Assembly (NCBI RefSeq): GCF_018704125.1
Contig: NZ_JAGTIS010000022.1
Span: 1 to 61,201, forward strand
Source of the DNA: Metapseudomonas boanensis
Lineage (GTDB): Bacteria; Pseudomonadota; Gammaproteobacteria; Pseudomonadales; Pseudomonadaceae
Direction: 5' to 3'
DNA length: 61,201 nt
Positions within the stretch are counted from its first letter, which is position 1. The number at the start of each line of letters is the position of its first letter. Position numbers and translations under genes: made by a program. The notes beneath the pieces were generated by a model that was given only the letters and a program-made list of their open reading frames with translations, was not told the DNA's origin and did no database searches. Positions 9,255 through 18,005 of this stretch are shown in pieces.

Positions 9255-10118
9255 ATGGAATGGCTCAATACCCTGGTGCAGGGCGTGCTGCTCGGCGGCC
9301 TTTACGCCATGTTCGCGGTTGGCTTGTCGCTGATGTTCGGCATCATGCGCCTGGTCAACATCGCCCACGGCGACTTCATCGTATTCGCGTCATACCTGGC
9401 GCTGGTGGTGGTGGAGGCAATCGACCTGTCGCCACTGCAGAGCCTGCTGGTGGTGGTGCCGGTGATGTTTACGGCGGGTTACTGCCTGCAGCGTGGTCTT
9501 CTCAATCGCACCCTTGGTCAGGACATCCTGCCACCGCTTTTGGTGACCTTCGGCCTGTCGATCATCCTGCAGAACGTTCTGCTGGAGTTTTTCAGTGCCG
9601 ATAGCCAGAAGCTCTCGCAGGGTGACCTGGAGGTGGCGAGTGCCGCAGTCGGCGGGCTCAGCCTTGGCGTCATGCCACTGATGGTGTTCGGCTGCGCGCT
9701 GCTGGTGATCGGCGGCCTGCAGCTGTTGTTCTACAAGACGCGCCTGGGCCGTGCCTTCCGAGCTACCTCGGATGACCAGCAGACCGCGCAGCTGATGGGC
9801 ATCGACAATGCTCACATCTTCGGCCTGGCCATGGCCCTGGCGATGGCGGTGGTGTCCATCGCCGGGGTGTTCCTCGCCGTGCGCACCAGCTTCGACCCCA
9901 GCGTCGGACCTGCGCGCCTGCTCTACGGCTTCGAAGCGGTGATCATCGGCGGCCTCGGTAGCCTCTGGGGCACGCTGGCTGGCGGCGTGATCCTCGGTGT
10001 CGCCCAGGCGGCAGGAGCACGCATCGATCCGGGCTGGCAGATCCTCGCCGGCCATCTGGTGTTCCTGCTGATCCTGGTTTTCCGCCCGCGCGGCTTGTTT
10101 CCCCGGAGTGTCGACTGA
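9255..10118 (+). CDS. ABC transporter permease, LivH type
   Basis: A 287-residue inner-membrane protein with about eight hydrophobic segments. LVQGVLLGGLYAMFAVGLSL and the following RLVNIAHGDF are hallmark LivH sequences, and GGLGSLWGTLAGG near residue 235 is the EAA-like coupling loop. ATG 9255 has CGGAGG seven bases upstream. ATG 9249, which overlaps the LivF stop, is an alternative that would add two residues. It dimerises with LivM to form the membrane channel. Confidence 0.92.
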   Translation: MEWLNTLVQGVLLGGLYAMFAVGLSLMFGIMRLVNIAHGDFIVFASYLALVVVEAIDLSPLQSLLVVVPVMFTAGYCLQRGLLNRTLGQDILPPLLVTFGLSIILQNVLLEFFSADSQKLSQGDLEVASAAVGGLSLGVMPLMVFGCALLVIGGLQLLFYKTRLGRAFRATSDDQQTAQLMGIDNAHIFGLAMALAMAVVSIAGVFLAVRTSFDPSVGPARLLYGFEAVIIGGLGSLWGTLAGGVILGVAQAAGARIDPGWQILAGHLVFLLILVFRPRGLFPRSVD

Positions 10119-11134
10119 TGAATGCGATGAACAATGCCTACCTCGTCCAGCGCGCGACTCGCAGCAGCCAGGTGGGTCTGGCGGTGCTTTGTGTGGCGGT
10201 GCTGGTGCTGGCGTCGCTGCCTTTCTGGGCCGATCGCGCGCTGCTGCGCCTGGTGGTGGAGTTCGCCTACTACCTGGCCCTGGCGCAAATGTGGAACCTG
10301 CTCGCGGGTTATGCCGGCATGGTTTCGGTTGGCCAACAGGCCTTCGTCGGCCTGGGCGGCTACCTGCTCTTCGCGTTGGCGACGAGATTTGGCGTGCCGC
10401 CGCTGCTGGCGGTGGTGCTTTCAGGTGTGCTGGTGGCGCTGCTGGCGGTGCCGACGGCACTGGTGCTGTTCCGCTTGCGCGGCGCTTACTTCGCCATCGG
10501 CACCTGGGTGGCGGCGGAGGTCTTCCGCCTCGGACTGGCCCAGGTCGGCAGCCTGGGTGGCGGCTCCGGGCAGAGCCTGCCGGCGGGCATCGTGCGGCAG
10601 ATCGGCAGCAGCCGTGACGGCCGTGAGATGCTGCTTTACTTCAGTGCCCTGGCCATCGCCGTGGCGGCGGTGCTGCTCGTGTACTTCCTGCTGCGCTCTC
10701 GCCAGGGCCTCGCACTGACGGCGATCCGCGACTCTGAGCCAGCATCCGGCAGCCTGGGCATCAATGTGTTTCGCACCAGGTTGATGGTCTATGTGCTGGC
10801 TGCCGGTTTCACCGGCGCGGTCGGCGCGCTGATCTTCCTGCAGAAGCTGCGCATTTCTCCAGATGCGGCTTTCAGCGTGCAGGACTGGACGGCTGCGGTG
10901 ATCTTCATCGTTATCATCGGCGGCATCGGCACTCTGGAAGGCCCGCTGGTCGGCACGCTGATCTACTTCGCGCTACGCAGCTGCTTCGCGGAGTTCGGCG
11001 CTTTGTACATGATCATCCTCGGCAGCGTTGCGGTGGTGATGATGCTCAAGGCGCCGCAGGGTGTGTGGGGGCTGGTGAGCGAGCGGTTCGGCTGGCAGCT
11101 GTTTCCGATGCAGCGCCGGCTTGTGGGGGGCTGA
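10118..11134 (+). CDS. ABC transporter permease, LivM type
   Basis: A 338-residue membrane protein, the partner of LivH. AQMWNLLAGYAGMVSVGQQAFVG and the loop GGIGTLEGPLVG are conserved LivM features. The start ATG overlaps the LivH stop as TGATG. It is the last gene of the porin-to-LivM cassette (4922-11134). A LysR gene follows on the same strand after a repeat-containing gap. Confidence 0.92.
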   Translation: MNAMNNAYLVQRATRSSQVGLAVLCVAVLVLASLPFWADRALLRLVVEFAYYLALAQMWNLLAGYAGMVSVGQQAFVGLGGYLLFALATRFGVPPLLAVVLSGVLVALLAVPTALVLFRLRGAYFAIGTWVAAEVFRLGLAQVGSLGGGSGQSLPAGIVRQIGSSRDGREMLLYFSALAIAVAAVLLVYFLLRSRQGLALTAIRDSEPASGSLGINVFRTRLMVYVLAAGFTGAVGALIFLQKLRISPDAAFSVQDWTAAVIFIVIIGGIGTLEGPLVGTLIYFALRSCFAEFGALYMIILGSVAVVMMLKAPQGVWGLVSERFGWQLFPMQRRLVGG

Positions 11135-11154
11135 GGGCGTGCTACTTCCTTGGT

Positions 11155-11331
11155 GGGGCGAATTCATTGGCTCTGACTGCGATGAGTGTTGCAAGTGGCG
11201 GTATTCCTTGTAGGAGCGAGCTTGCTCGCGAAAGGGGCCGGTTCGCGAGCAAGAACTCGGCGTCCCCCGGCCCCAAAAGGGCAGACCTACGGCCTGCCCA
11301 GCGAATTAATTCGCCCCCCCACAGGTTTCAA
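11155..11331. repeat. REP-type repeat cluster with inverted ends
   Basis: The segment opens with GGTGGGGCGAATTCATTGG and closes with CGAATTAATTCGCCCCCCCAC, which is an approximate inversion of the opening. Inside are AGCGAGCTTGCTCGC and TTCGCGAGCAAGAACTCGG hairpins. Close relatives are at 53561-53672 and 39815-39920. It lies between livM and the LysR gene and could also serve as a transcription stop. Confidence 0.75.
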
Positions 11332-11363
11332 TCCTGCAATTCACTGCCAATTCGGAAAGCACC

Positions 11364-12293
11364 ATGGACCGTCTGCTCAGCATCGAAGCCTTCGTCCGCG
11401 TCGCGGAAACCGGTAACTTCGCCAAAGCTGCCCAACAACTGGGCGTGACGCGTTCGGTCGTCAGCCATCGCATCCAGCAGCTGGAAGCTTTCATCAACGC
11501 ACCGCTGTTCCACCGCAGCACCCGCCATGTGCGGCTGTCGGAAGTGGGGGAGACCTACTACAAGGAATGCGCGGACATGGTGGCGAGCTTCAACAGCCTC
11601 ACCGAGCACATGCGCGACCTGCGCGCCAAGCCGACCGGCAAGCTGCGGGTGCAGATGCTGCCGGGATTCGCCCTCGGCCACTTTGGCCGCCTGCTGGCGG
11701 AATTCACCGAGCTGTATCCGGACATCGATGTGGATGTGATCGTCAACGACCGGGTGGTGGACCCGATCGAGGAAGGCTTCGATGTGGCCTTCCAGATGTT
11801 CCCGCCGCTGGCCGAGTCCCTGATCGGGCGCAAGCTGTTCAGTGTGCGCCGGCTTTTTTGCGCCTCGCCCGAATACCTTGAGCGCCACGGTGCACCGAAC
11901 GAGCCTGCCGATCTGCAGGCGCACAAGGTGGCGCTGTACGAAGGCTACCCTTCGCGCAACAAGTGGGTGTTCAACGGTGGGGCGGAGCTGGTGGAGCTCA
12001 GTCTGGCCGGGCAGGTGCGTTCCAACTCGGTCCACCTGCTGCGCGACTATGCGTTGAACGGCACCTGCGTCGTCTGCCTGCCGACCCTGGTGGCCAGCGA
12101 TGACCTACTGGCTAGGCGTCTGGTGCCGGTGTTGGCTGATTACGCGCTCACATCCTTCAACTTCTCTGCCGTCTACCCGGCGACCCAGCGCCAAGCCTTG
12201 AAGGTGCGCACGCTGATCGACTTCCTGGTGGAACGGATCAGCGAGGAGCCGGCGTGGGATCGGCCGTTATTGGAGCAGGGCTGGGTTCGGTAG
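11364..12293 (+). CDS. LysR-family regulator (subgroup with EAFVRVAETGNFAKAA)
   Basis: A 309-residue LysR protein. The N-terminal 60 residues hold the winged helix, with AKAAQQLGVTRSVVSHRIQ as the recognition part; the rest is the effector domain. It follows the porin-LivGFHM cassette on the same strand, so control of that cassette is possible, although a divergent position would be more usual. Its TAG stop lies in the outer arm of a long palindrome shared with the convergent MFS gene. Confidence 0.9.
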   Translation: MDRLLSIEAFVRVAETGNFAKAAQQLGVTRSVVSHRIQQLEAFINAPLFHRSTRHVRLSEVGETYYKECADMVASFNSLTEHMRDLRAKPTGKLRVQMLPGFALGHFGRLLAEFTELYPDIDVDVIVNDRVVDPIEEGFDVAFQMFPPLAESLIGRKLFSVRRLFCASPEYLERHGAPNEPADLQAHKVALYEGYPSRNKWVFNGGAELVELSLAGQVRSNSVHLLRDYALNGTCVVCLPTLVASDDLLARRLVPVLADYALTSFNFSAVYPATQRQALKVRTLIDFLVERISEEPAWDRPLLEQGWVR

Positions 12294-12344
12294 GGTGTGC
12301 TGTGCGCACCGGGCGTCGGTCGTGGTGCGCACAGTTCACCCTAC
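12290..12344. terminator. Bidirectional terminator-like palindrome between convergent genes
   Basis: Outer arms GTAGGGTG (12290-12297) and CACCCTAC (12337-12344) and inner arms TGTGCGCACC (12301-12310) and GGTGCGCACA (12324-12333) pair around a 13-base loop. The LysR stop codon and the stop of the opposite MFS gene both lie in the outer arms. There is no T tail, so it may act as a stabilising or Rho-linked structure instead of a simple intrinsic terminator. Confidence 0.6.
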
Positions 12345-13528
12345 GAACGGCTCGCATGCCTGATCAGTAGCAGGAGCAGCGCTGCTGTGCCAAGCAACGC
12401 GCTGCAGTAGAAGGCGAGAGCGGCACCATGGCTTTGCCACAGCCAGCCGGCAATCACACTGGCCAGCAGCAGTGCGACGCCGCTGGCGAAGTTGAACAGG
12501 CCGAACGCGGTGCCCTTGAGGTCGCTTGGCGTTGTTTCCGCGACCATGGCCGCGAGGATGCCTTGGCTGAAGCCCATGTGCAGGCCCCACAGGGCAACGC
12601 CAACCATGACCATCGGGGCTGCCGTGGCCCTGGCCAGCACCACATCGGCCATGACCAGCAGCACCAGACCGGCTATCAGTAGCGCCGTGCGCCCGACTCG
12701 ATCGGACCATTTACCCGCCGGGTAGGCCGACACCATGTAACACCCGGCCATCACCACCATGACCAGGGGAATCCAGGTGATGCGAAACCCCAGCTGCTGC
12801 GCGCGCAGTACCAGGAAGGCCTCGCTGAAGCGAGCCAGTGTGAAGGCTGTACCGATCGCCATCACCCACCAGTACGCCCTTGAGAAACGATTCAATGAGC
12901 TCAGTCTGATGGGAGAGCGGAACACTCGCCGTGAGGTGTCGTGCGGGGGCTCGCGCACACCGACCCCCAGGAACGCGACCGACAGCAGCGCAGGAATCAC
13001 GGCGAACCACAGGACCATTGCAATGTCGTCGTGCAACCAGCTCATCAACAGGATCGCCAGGATGGGACCCAGGAAAGCGCCCACCGTATCCATGGACTGA
13101 CGCAGCCCGAAGCAGGCCCCGCGAATGTCGGGTGGCGCAATATCAGCGACCAGGGCATCCCGGGGAGCACCTCGAATGCCTTTGCCAATGCGGTCGAGGA
13201 GCCGAGCCACGAAGACCTGCTCGGCAGCGTGGGCGAGAGGGAACAGCGGCTTGGTCAGCGCCGCCAGTCCATAGCCGAGCAGCAGCAAGACTTTGCGACG
13301 GCCGATGGCATCACTGATGGCCCCGGAGAACACCTTGACGATGAGCGCAGTCGCTTCCGCCATGCCTTCGATGAAGCCCAGGGTCAGCACGCTGATGCCC
13401 AAGGTGCCGACCAGAAATACCGGCAGCAGGCTGTGAATCAACTCGGACGACAGGTCCATGAACAGGCTGACGAAGCCCAGCATCCATACGGTACGTGGGA
13501 TCAGCGGGGACGAAGTGGGTGCAGGCAT
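12341..13528 (-). CDS. MFS transporter
   Basis: About 395 residues with some 12 hydrophobic segments. The loop GAISDAIGRRKVLLLLGY after the second helix is the major-facilitator signature, and IGKGIRGAPRDALVADI is conserved in a branch of uncharacterised bacterial MFS proteins. The substrate is unknown. ATG 13528 is chosen since it starts MPAPTSSPLIPRTVWMLG just before the first helix; in-frame starts at 13546 and 13597 exist and no RBS is decisive. It is divergent from the PAP2 phosphatase gene, with a ColR-type box between them. Confidence 0.85.
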   Translation of the reverse strand: MPAPTSSPLIPRTVWMLGFVSLFMDLSSELIHSLLPVFLVGTLGISVLTLGFIEGMAEATALIVKVFSGAISDAIGRRKVLLLLGYGLAALTKPLFPLAHAAEQVFVARLLDRIGKGIRGAPRDALVADIAPPDIRGACFGLRQSMDTVGAFLGPILAILLMSWLHDDIAMVLWFAVIPALLSVAFLGVGVREPPHDTSRRVFRSPIRLSSLNRFSRAYWWVMAIGTAFTLARFSEAFLVLRAQQLGFRITWIPLVMVVMAGCYMVSAYPAGKWSDRVGRTALLIAGLVLLVMADVVLARATAAPMVMVGVALWGLHMGFSQGILAAMVAETTPSDLKGTAFGLFNFASGVALLLASVIAGWLWQSHGAALAFYCSALLGTAALLLLLIRHASRS

Positions 13529-13705
13529 ATCCCGGTCTCTGGCCATGGAGGGTGGCGTCAGCGGCAACCTGTTCCGCCCTTCGCTAACGCGATGCATGCT
13601 GCAGATTTGAGGTCCAGACAGTTCAGCACATCGATGAGGATGATAAATCCGCCTTCGATGTCCAGGACGCGCTGGTTCTCTCCTGAACCTGACCGTCGCG
13701 TGGCG

Positions 13706-13721
13706 TTGACGTTTTTTTCAC
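13706..13721 (+). promoter_or_regulatory. ColR-type response-regulator box upstream of the PAP2 gene
   Basis: The 16-mer TTGACGTTTTTTTCAC fits the ColR consensus YYNASNNYTTTTTCAC recalled for Pseudomonas putida at every position. It points toward the PAP2 phosphatase gene, whose ATG lies 71 bases further. The same motif occurs at 23194-23209 (perfect) and 24942-24957 (one mismatch) before other envelope genes. Binding by ColR is inferred from sequence only. Confidence 0.7.
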
Positions 13722-13791
13722 GTGCCTTCGACCAACTGCTCACGAGCGATCAAGCAGACTGGCGCGACCCTTATTCGAGCAGGACTTAGCA

Positions 13792-14517
13792 ATGCCGTAC
13801 TCCCGCCCGTTCAACTTCCGCTTTTGGATCAGCTTACCGATTGCCTTGATGGCCCTGCTGTTGATCGTAGACGTCCCGCACCTGGATTTTGCCCTGGCCC
13901 ATCTGTTCTACGATCCACAAGGTGGCTTCATCGGGCGCCATAGCCAATTCCTCGAAGATGTGTTGCATGACCGCGCCAAGCAAGCGGTCATCCTCCTCGG
14001 CGTCCTGGCGATTGCCGGGTTCCTGGTAAGCCTTTTGCCAACCCGTGTGCGCAGAATCCGCCGACCGCTCGGTTACCTGGTGCTGGCCCTCGGGCTGAGT
14101 ACCGCGATCGTTTCACCGCTCAAGACGGTGACTGCTGTCCAATGCCCCTGGAGCCTCAGCGAGTTCGGTGGCGTAGAACCCTACTCACCGTTGCTTGGGC
14201 ATCATCCCTTCGTCGAGAAGGCAGGCCGCTGCTGGCCGGGTGGACATGCGTCTGCCGGCTTCTCCCTGCTGGCGCTGTTTTTTGCCCTGCGTGATCGTCG
14301 CCCACGTCTGGCTCGGGCTGCCTTGATTGGGGCGCTGCTGCTGGGCTCGGTGTTTTCGTTGGGGAGGATGATGCAAGGGGCGCATTTCCTGTCGCACAAC
14401 GTCTGGACGCTGCTGTTCGACTGGATGATCAGTGTGGTCTGTTACCGATTGGTCCTGTATCGGCCCGTACCGGTCATGGATCGGCAGGCCAGCGCGTTGG
14501 CCGATCCCGCGGTCTGA
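13792..14517 (+). CDS. PAP2-family membrane phosphatase
   Basis: A 241-residue protein with about six hydrophobic segments. The three phosphatase motifs appear in divergent form: KTVTAVQCP (C1), GGHASAGF with the catalytic histidine (C2), and GRMMQGAHFLSHNVW with the nucleophilic histidine (C3). Such enzymes remove phosphate from lipid A (LpxE/LpxF), undecaprenyl diphosphate or phosphatidate. The envelope-gene setting favours lipid A or polyprenyl phosphate (inference). An AGGA RBS precedes ATG 13792 and a ColR-type box lies upstream. Confidence 0.85.
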   Translation: MPYSRPFNFRFWISLPIALMALLLIVDVPHLDFALAHLFYDPQGGFIGRHSQFLEDVLHDRAKQAVILLGVLAIAGFLVSLLPTRVRRIRRPLGYLVLALGLSTAIVSPLKTVTAVQCPWSLSEFGGVEPYSPLLGHHPFVEKAGRCWPGGHASAGFSLLALFFALRDRRPRLARAALIGALLLGSVFSLGRMMQGAHFLSHNVWTLLFDWMISVVCYRLVLYRPVPVMDRQASALADPAV

Positions 14518-14527
14518 GATTGGCGCA

Positions 14528-14556
14528 GTTCGCTCATCCTGCGAGGGCGAGCGAAC
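14528..14556. terminator. Hairpin between convergent PAP2 and beta-propeller genes
   Basis: Arms GTTCGCTC (14528-14535) and GAGCGAAC (14549-14556) pair perfectly around a 13-base loop in the 48-base gap between two convergent genes. No clean T run follows in either direction, so it is a modest terminator candidate. Confidence 0.45.
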
Positions 14557-14565
14557 CGCCAGGAC

Positions 14566-15525
14566 TCAGGGCTTTTTGAAGACGTAGAACAGGTTCGGTT
14601 CGCTGACCACGTAGAGGTTGCCCTCGGTGTCCAGGGTCAGTCCTTCGGCCTGGGGGGCGCTGTGCTTCAGGTCGCTGAGTTGCCCCTGCAGGGAGCGGTA
14701 GCTGACCATCTCGCCGTCATCGCTCAGTTCGATGATCAGCTTGGACTCATCGCTCAAGACCAGCAGGTGGCTGGTTTTGGCATCGTAGTGCAGGTCGGAA
14801 ATGTCCGTGGTGAACACGCTCCGCTCGACCCAGGGAGTCAGGTCGAGAATGCTGACCTGGAGCTTGCCCGCGAGGCTCTGCTTTATGCCCGACACCTGAT
14901 AGAGCTGGCGCGGGCCTTTTTCCTTGGCGATGAACAGTCGATCGTGGTCGGCATCATAGGTGATGCCTTCGAAGCCTTTGTTCTGCGTGCTGAGGTTGAT
15001 ACCGAGGGAAAGAAACTCAGTATCCTTCACGTCGATTGCGGTGCCTGGCTGTTCTGGCAAATGGAAGAAGTTGAGCCGCTGGGCATCTTCGTCCGTGACG
15101 GCCACGAGACCGTCGCCCATGTAGGCCAGGCCTTCGACGTCCTGAAATCCTGTCAGTGGATACGCTTCGAGCAAGGCGCCATCCTTGCCCAGCACCACCA
15201 GGCGAACGGGGGTGGCATTGGTGACAGCCAGCAGACGGCCTTTGTCGTAGTCGTAGGCGATCGCTGAAAGGTCATCGTCGATTCCGGCGATGGGCCTGGC
15301 CTCGATGGCGATCTTGTAATCCGGTAGCCAGATGTTGCGACCAGTCTGCTGATCGGTATTCATGCTGCTGACGATCGTGTAGTAAAGCCGCTGATGCCAG
15401 TGGAACTTGATGACGGCATAACCCACGAAAGCGATGGCGGCCGCGCCCAGCGCCCAGAGGCATAGGGGACGCCAGCTGCGGTGCGAGAGATGCTTGCGCC
15501 GGTGATGTCCAACAGCACTGTTCAT
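14566..15525 (-). CDS. SdiA-regulated/YjiK-like beta-propeller protein, membrane-anchored
   Basis: A 319-residue protein. A single hydrophobic helix (about residues 19-40) anchors it, with the rest predicted in the periplasm. Repeats such as LSAIAYDYDKGRLLAVTN, VEGLAYMGDGLVAVTDED, FEGITYDADHDRLFIAKEK and AEGLTLDTEGNLYVVSE are blades of the SdiA-regulated/YjiK beta-propeller family. No enzyme activity is established for the family. It is co-directional with the GT39 gene 77 bases upstream. AGGAAG precedes ATG 15525. Confidence 0.85.
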   Translation of the reverse strand: MNSAVGHHRRKHLSHRSWRPLCLWALGAAAIAFVGYAVIKFHWHQRLYYTIVSSMNTDQQTGRNIWLPDYKIAIEARPIAGIDDDLSAIAYDYDKGRLLAVTNATPVRLVVLGKDGALLEAYPLTGFQDVEGLAYMGDGLVAVTDEDAQRLNFFHLPEQPGTAIDVKDTEFLSLGINLSTQNKGFEGITYDADHDRLFIAKEKGPRQLYQVSGIKQSLAGKLQVSILDLTPWVERSVFTTDISDLHYDAKTSHLLVLSDESKLIIELSDDGEMVSYRSLQGQLSDLKHSAPQAEGLTLDTEGNLYVVSEPNLFYVFKKP

Positions 15526-15602
15526 TTCAGGACTTCCTGTTTACGGACGGGAAAAAGTGTCTTTCGCCATCCAGCGCGACTCGTGCTGGATGGCGGGGCG
15601 GC

Positions 15603-17126
15603 TCAGGGAAACGGGGTTGTCCAGGCGAACCTGTAGGACGGGTTGGTGGACAGGGGTTGGCATTGGCCATTGATCGCTTCCGCCTGCACCAGGTAGGCAA
15701 GGCCGTCGGCGGCGTGCTCCAGTTTGAGGGCCTTGCCCGGGATGAAGCAGCGGGCGAGCTCCGGTTCTGAGACGAGGGCGAATGCTGCCGGATGATCTTT
15801 CAGCCATTGCACGGCACTTTCGGTCCGGTTTGGCGTGTTGGCACCAAAATGGACGATGGGTTGGCGGGCATACAGCCACACGCCTTCCCGCCAGTAGCTC
15901 AGCACCAGGTCGGCCCCGTGGGTCTTCTCCGCAACTTCGGACATGAGCACCTGGCGCTCGTTGACGCCTTCCTTGATCGGCTCCAGGAAGCCTCTGGCGA
16001 ACCAGGCAATGAACCAGAACACCACCAGGCCGATGAACACCTTGCGCCCGCGCGGACGCTGGCTGAACCAGCGGTGCAGCAGCCAGGGCACCAATGGCGC
16101 TATTGCCAGTACCAGGCCGGGCAGGGCCGGGAAGATGTACAGTTTGCGCTTGCCTGTACTCAGGCTGAAGAACAGCAGCACCAGGACGACCCATCCCAAC
16201 AGGATGAGGAAGCGACCATCCCTTTTGGACAGTTCTCGGCGCCAGGCCGGCACCAGCCAGGGCAGGGCGAGCACCAGCGGAAGCCAGTACTTGGGGATCA
16301 CTTTCACGAAGAAATACCAGAACGGCTCCTGATGGTGCCAGGCGCTGGTATAGCGTTGGGCGGTCTGGCGCAGGAGGATTTCGGCGACATAGGCACGGCT
16401 GCTTTCATCCCCCTGGAAGGCGACTGTCAGTAGCAGCGGCACCAGCCATACACCAATGGCAGTCAAGGTCACCAGCAGGCCCAGCCACCAGGCGCGGGCT
16501 TGTCCCGGCATGCGCACGACACCGTGCCAACCCTTGCGTGCAGCGTACGCATAGGGGATGAGCATCAACACCGGGAGAAATCCCACGCCCTTGCTGATGA
16601 TGCCGAAGCCCATGCCGGCGCATGCCACGTAGAACCAGCCCCAGGCTGGTCCGAGCAGCAGGTGGCGCGCCATGCCGTAGAAGCTGATGGCGATCAGCAG
16701 ACAGAGAAACCCGTCGATCTGGCCGGCACGGAGGATGCTGTAGGTCTGGTAGGTCGCCAGGAACAACAGGGCGGCAATCACCCCGATGCGGCGGTTCCAG
16801 AGCCGTTTGCCGAGGTCATACAGGCAAGCGGTGGTGACCACTCCGGCCAGCAGGGCGGGAAGGAACAGTGCCAGCGTTGGTGCACCGGTCAGGCGAATGA
16901 AGAACGCAACGACCCACATGAAGAGTGGTGGTTTGTCCGGGTAGATTTCGCCTGCACGGTGCGGAATCAGCCAGTCGCCACTCTGCAACATCTCCAGGGC
17001 CACACCGAGGAAGCGCTCTTCATCCACATTGGCGGGCCCGCGCAGACCGAGGCCGGCGCCGATCATCAGCAAAGCAAGCGACAACAGGAGGAACAACTCG
17101 ATACGAGGGGAACGGGAGAGCTGCAT
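15603..17126 (-). CDS. ArnT-like glycosyltransferase (GT39/GT83, GT-C fold)
   Basis: A 507-residue polytopic protein. The first periplasmic loop has VDEERFLGVALEML and GDWLIPHRAGEIYPDKPPLFMW, which match the DE and KPPL signatures of ArnT and related enzymes that move a sugar from a polyprenyl phosphate carrier onto lipid A or core. About 11-12 hydrophobic segments follow. The upstream GT2 gene would make the lipid-linked donor. The sugar here is more likely a uronic acid than aminoarabinose because no arn genes are seen (inference). AGGGAG precedes ATG 17126. Confidence 0.87.
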   Translation of the reverse strand: MQLSRSPRIELFLLLSLALLMIGAGLGLRGPANVDEERFLGVALEMLQSGDWLIPHRAGEIYPDKPPLFMWVVAFFIRLTGAPTLALFLPALLAGVVTTACLYDLGKRLWNRRIGVIAALLFLATYQTYSILRAGQIDGFLCLLIAISFYGMARHLLLGPAWGWFYVACAGMGFGIISKGVGFLPVLMLIPYAYAARKGWHGVVRMPGQARAWWLGLLVTLTAIGVWLVPLLLTVAFQGDESSRAYVAEILLRQTAQRYTSAWHHQEPFWYFFVKVIPKYWLPLVLALPWLVPAWRRELSKRDGRFLILLGWVVLVLLFFSLSTGKRKLYIFPALPGLVLAIAPLVPWLLHRWFSQRPRGRKVFIGLVVFWFIAWFARGFLEPIKEGVNERQVLMSEVAEKTHGADLVLSYWREGVWLYARQPIVHFGANTPNRTESAVQWLKDHPAAFALVSEPELARCFIPGKALKLEHAADGLAYLVQAEAINGQCQPLSTNPSYRFAWTTPFP

Positions 17127-17170
17127 CAGTCAGCTCCCTTGGGCCAGACGCAGGGTTTTGCGCACCATCG

Positions 17171-17911
17171 TCAGTCCTCCAGCTCGCGGGCGGAGGTGTC
17201 GAGGCGGGTACGGCGGATGAGCCACCAGACGCCGAACAGGTCGAGAATGCCTACCAGCGCCCGGTCCAGGTTGCCATATTTGGAAACCCCTGCGCTGCGC
17301 GGGCGGTGGTTGACCGGGTGCACCAGCATGCTGCCGTGGTGGCGCTGGATCAGGGCGGGAATGAAGCGGTGCATGTGATCGAAGTAGGGCAGCTGCAGGA
17401 AAGCCTCGCGCTCGATCAGCTTGAGTCCGCAGCCGGTGTCCGGTGTGTTGTCCTTGAGCAAGCGGCCACGCAGCTTGTTGGCGAAGCGCGACGCCCAGCG
17501 CTTGCTTGCCGAGTCGCGTCGGTTGACCCGATGCCCGGCGATCAGCTTGAGGTTGAGGGGGGGCTCCGACGCGCGGACGATGGCGAGCATGCCGGGAATG
17601 TCCGCAGGGTCGTTCTGGCCATCTCCATCCAGGGTGGCCAGCCAGGTGCCCTGGGCGGCTTGGGCTGCATGGTAGATCGAAGTGCTTTGGCCCAGCGACC
17701 GATCATGGCTGAGAAGGCGCAGTTGCGAGTAGCCGGAATGCTTCAGTGCGAGCAGCCGTGAGGCGGTGTTATCGGTGCTGCCGTCGTCGACGACAATCAC
17801 TTCGAAGGATTCTCCGGCGAGGGCCTGGCGAATCTCCTCCAGCAGGCTGGGCAGGTTTTCGGCTTCGTTCTTTGCCGGGATCAGCACGGAGAGGTAAGGC
17901 CTGTTCGACAT
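17171..17911 (-). CDS. Family 2 glycosyltransferase (DPM1/ArnC-like)
   Basis: A 246-residue GT-A enzyme. LSVLIPAKNEAENLP starts the fold, VIVVDDGSTDNT and TLDGDGQNDP hold the nucleotide- and metal-binding aspartates. It resembles polyprenyl-phosphate sugar synthases (ArnC, dolichyl-phosphate mannose synthase, RgtE), but lacks the two C-terminal transmembrane helices of ArnC. ATG 17911 is chosen because it gives MSNRPYLSVLIP; the frame is open to 18025 without conserved content. A perfect 14-base palindrome (AGGGTTCGAACCCT, 17941-17954) lies upstream. The downstream gene is the ArnT-like enzyme. Confidence 0.88.
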   Translation of the reverse strand: MSNRPYLSVLIPAKNEAENLPSLLEEIRQALAGESFEVIVVDDGSTDNTASRLLALKHSGYSQLRLLSHDRSLGQSTSIYHAAQAAQGTWLATLDGDGQNDPADIPGMLAIVRASEPPLNLKLIAGHRVNRRDSASKRWASRFANKLRGRLLKDNTPDTGCGLKLIEREAFLQLPYFDHMHRFIPALIQRHHGSMLVHPVNHRPRSAGVSKYGNLDRALVGILDLFGVWWLIRRTRLDTSARELED

Positions 17912-17940
17912 TCTGGGTCCATTCGTAAATGTGATCGTTA

Positions 17941-17954
17941 AGGGTTCGAACCCT
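17941..17954. promoter_or_regulatory. Perfect 14-bp palindrome upstream of the GT2 gene
   Basis: AGGGTTCGAACCCT reads the same on both strands and lies 30 bases before the GT2 start, in a 94-base gap. It could be an operator. It looks like a tRNA T-arm but no cloverleaf surrounds it. Nothing else supports a role. Confidence 0.3.
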
Positions 17955-18005
17955 GGGGTTCGGATTAGGGTGCGAGTTGCGCTCGTGAATCGGTAGCGGC
18001 CTGCA

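Noticed and set aside
17941-17961. tRNA T-arm-like AGGGTTCGAACCCT
   Set aside because: No acceptor stem, anticodon arm or D arm surrounds it; it is just a palindrome upstream of the GT2 gene.
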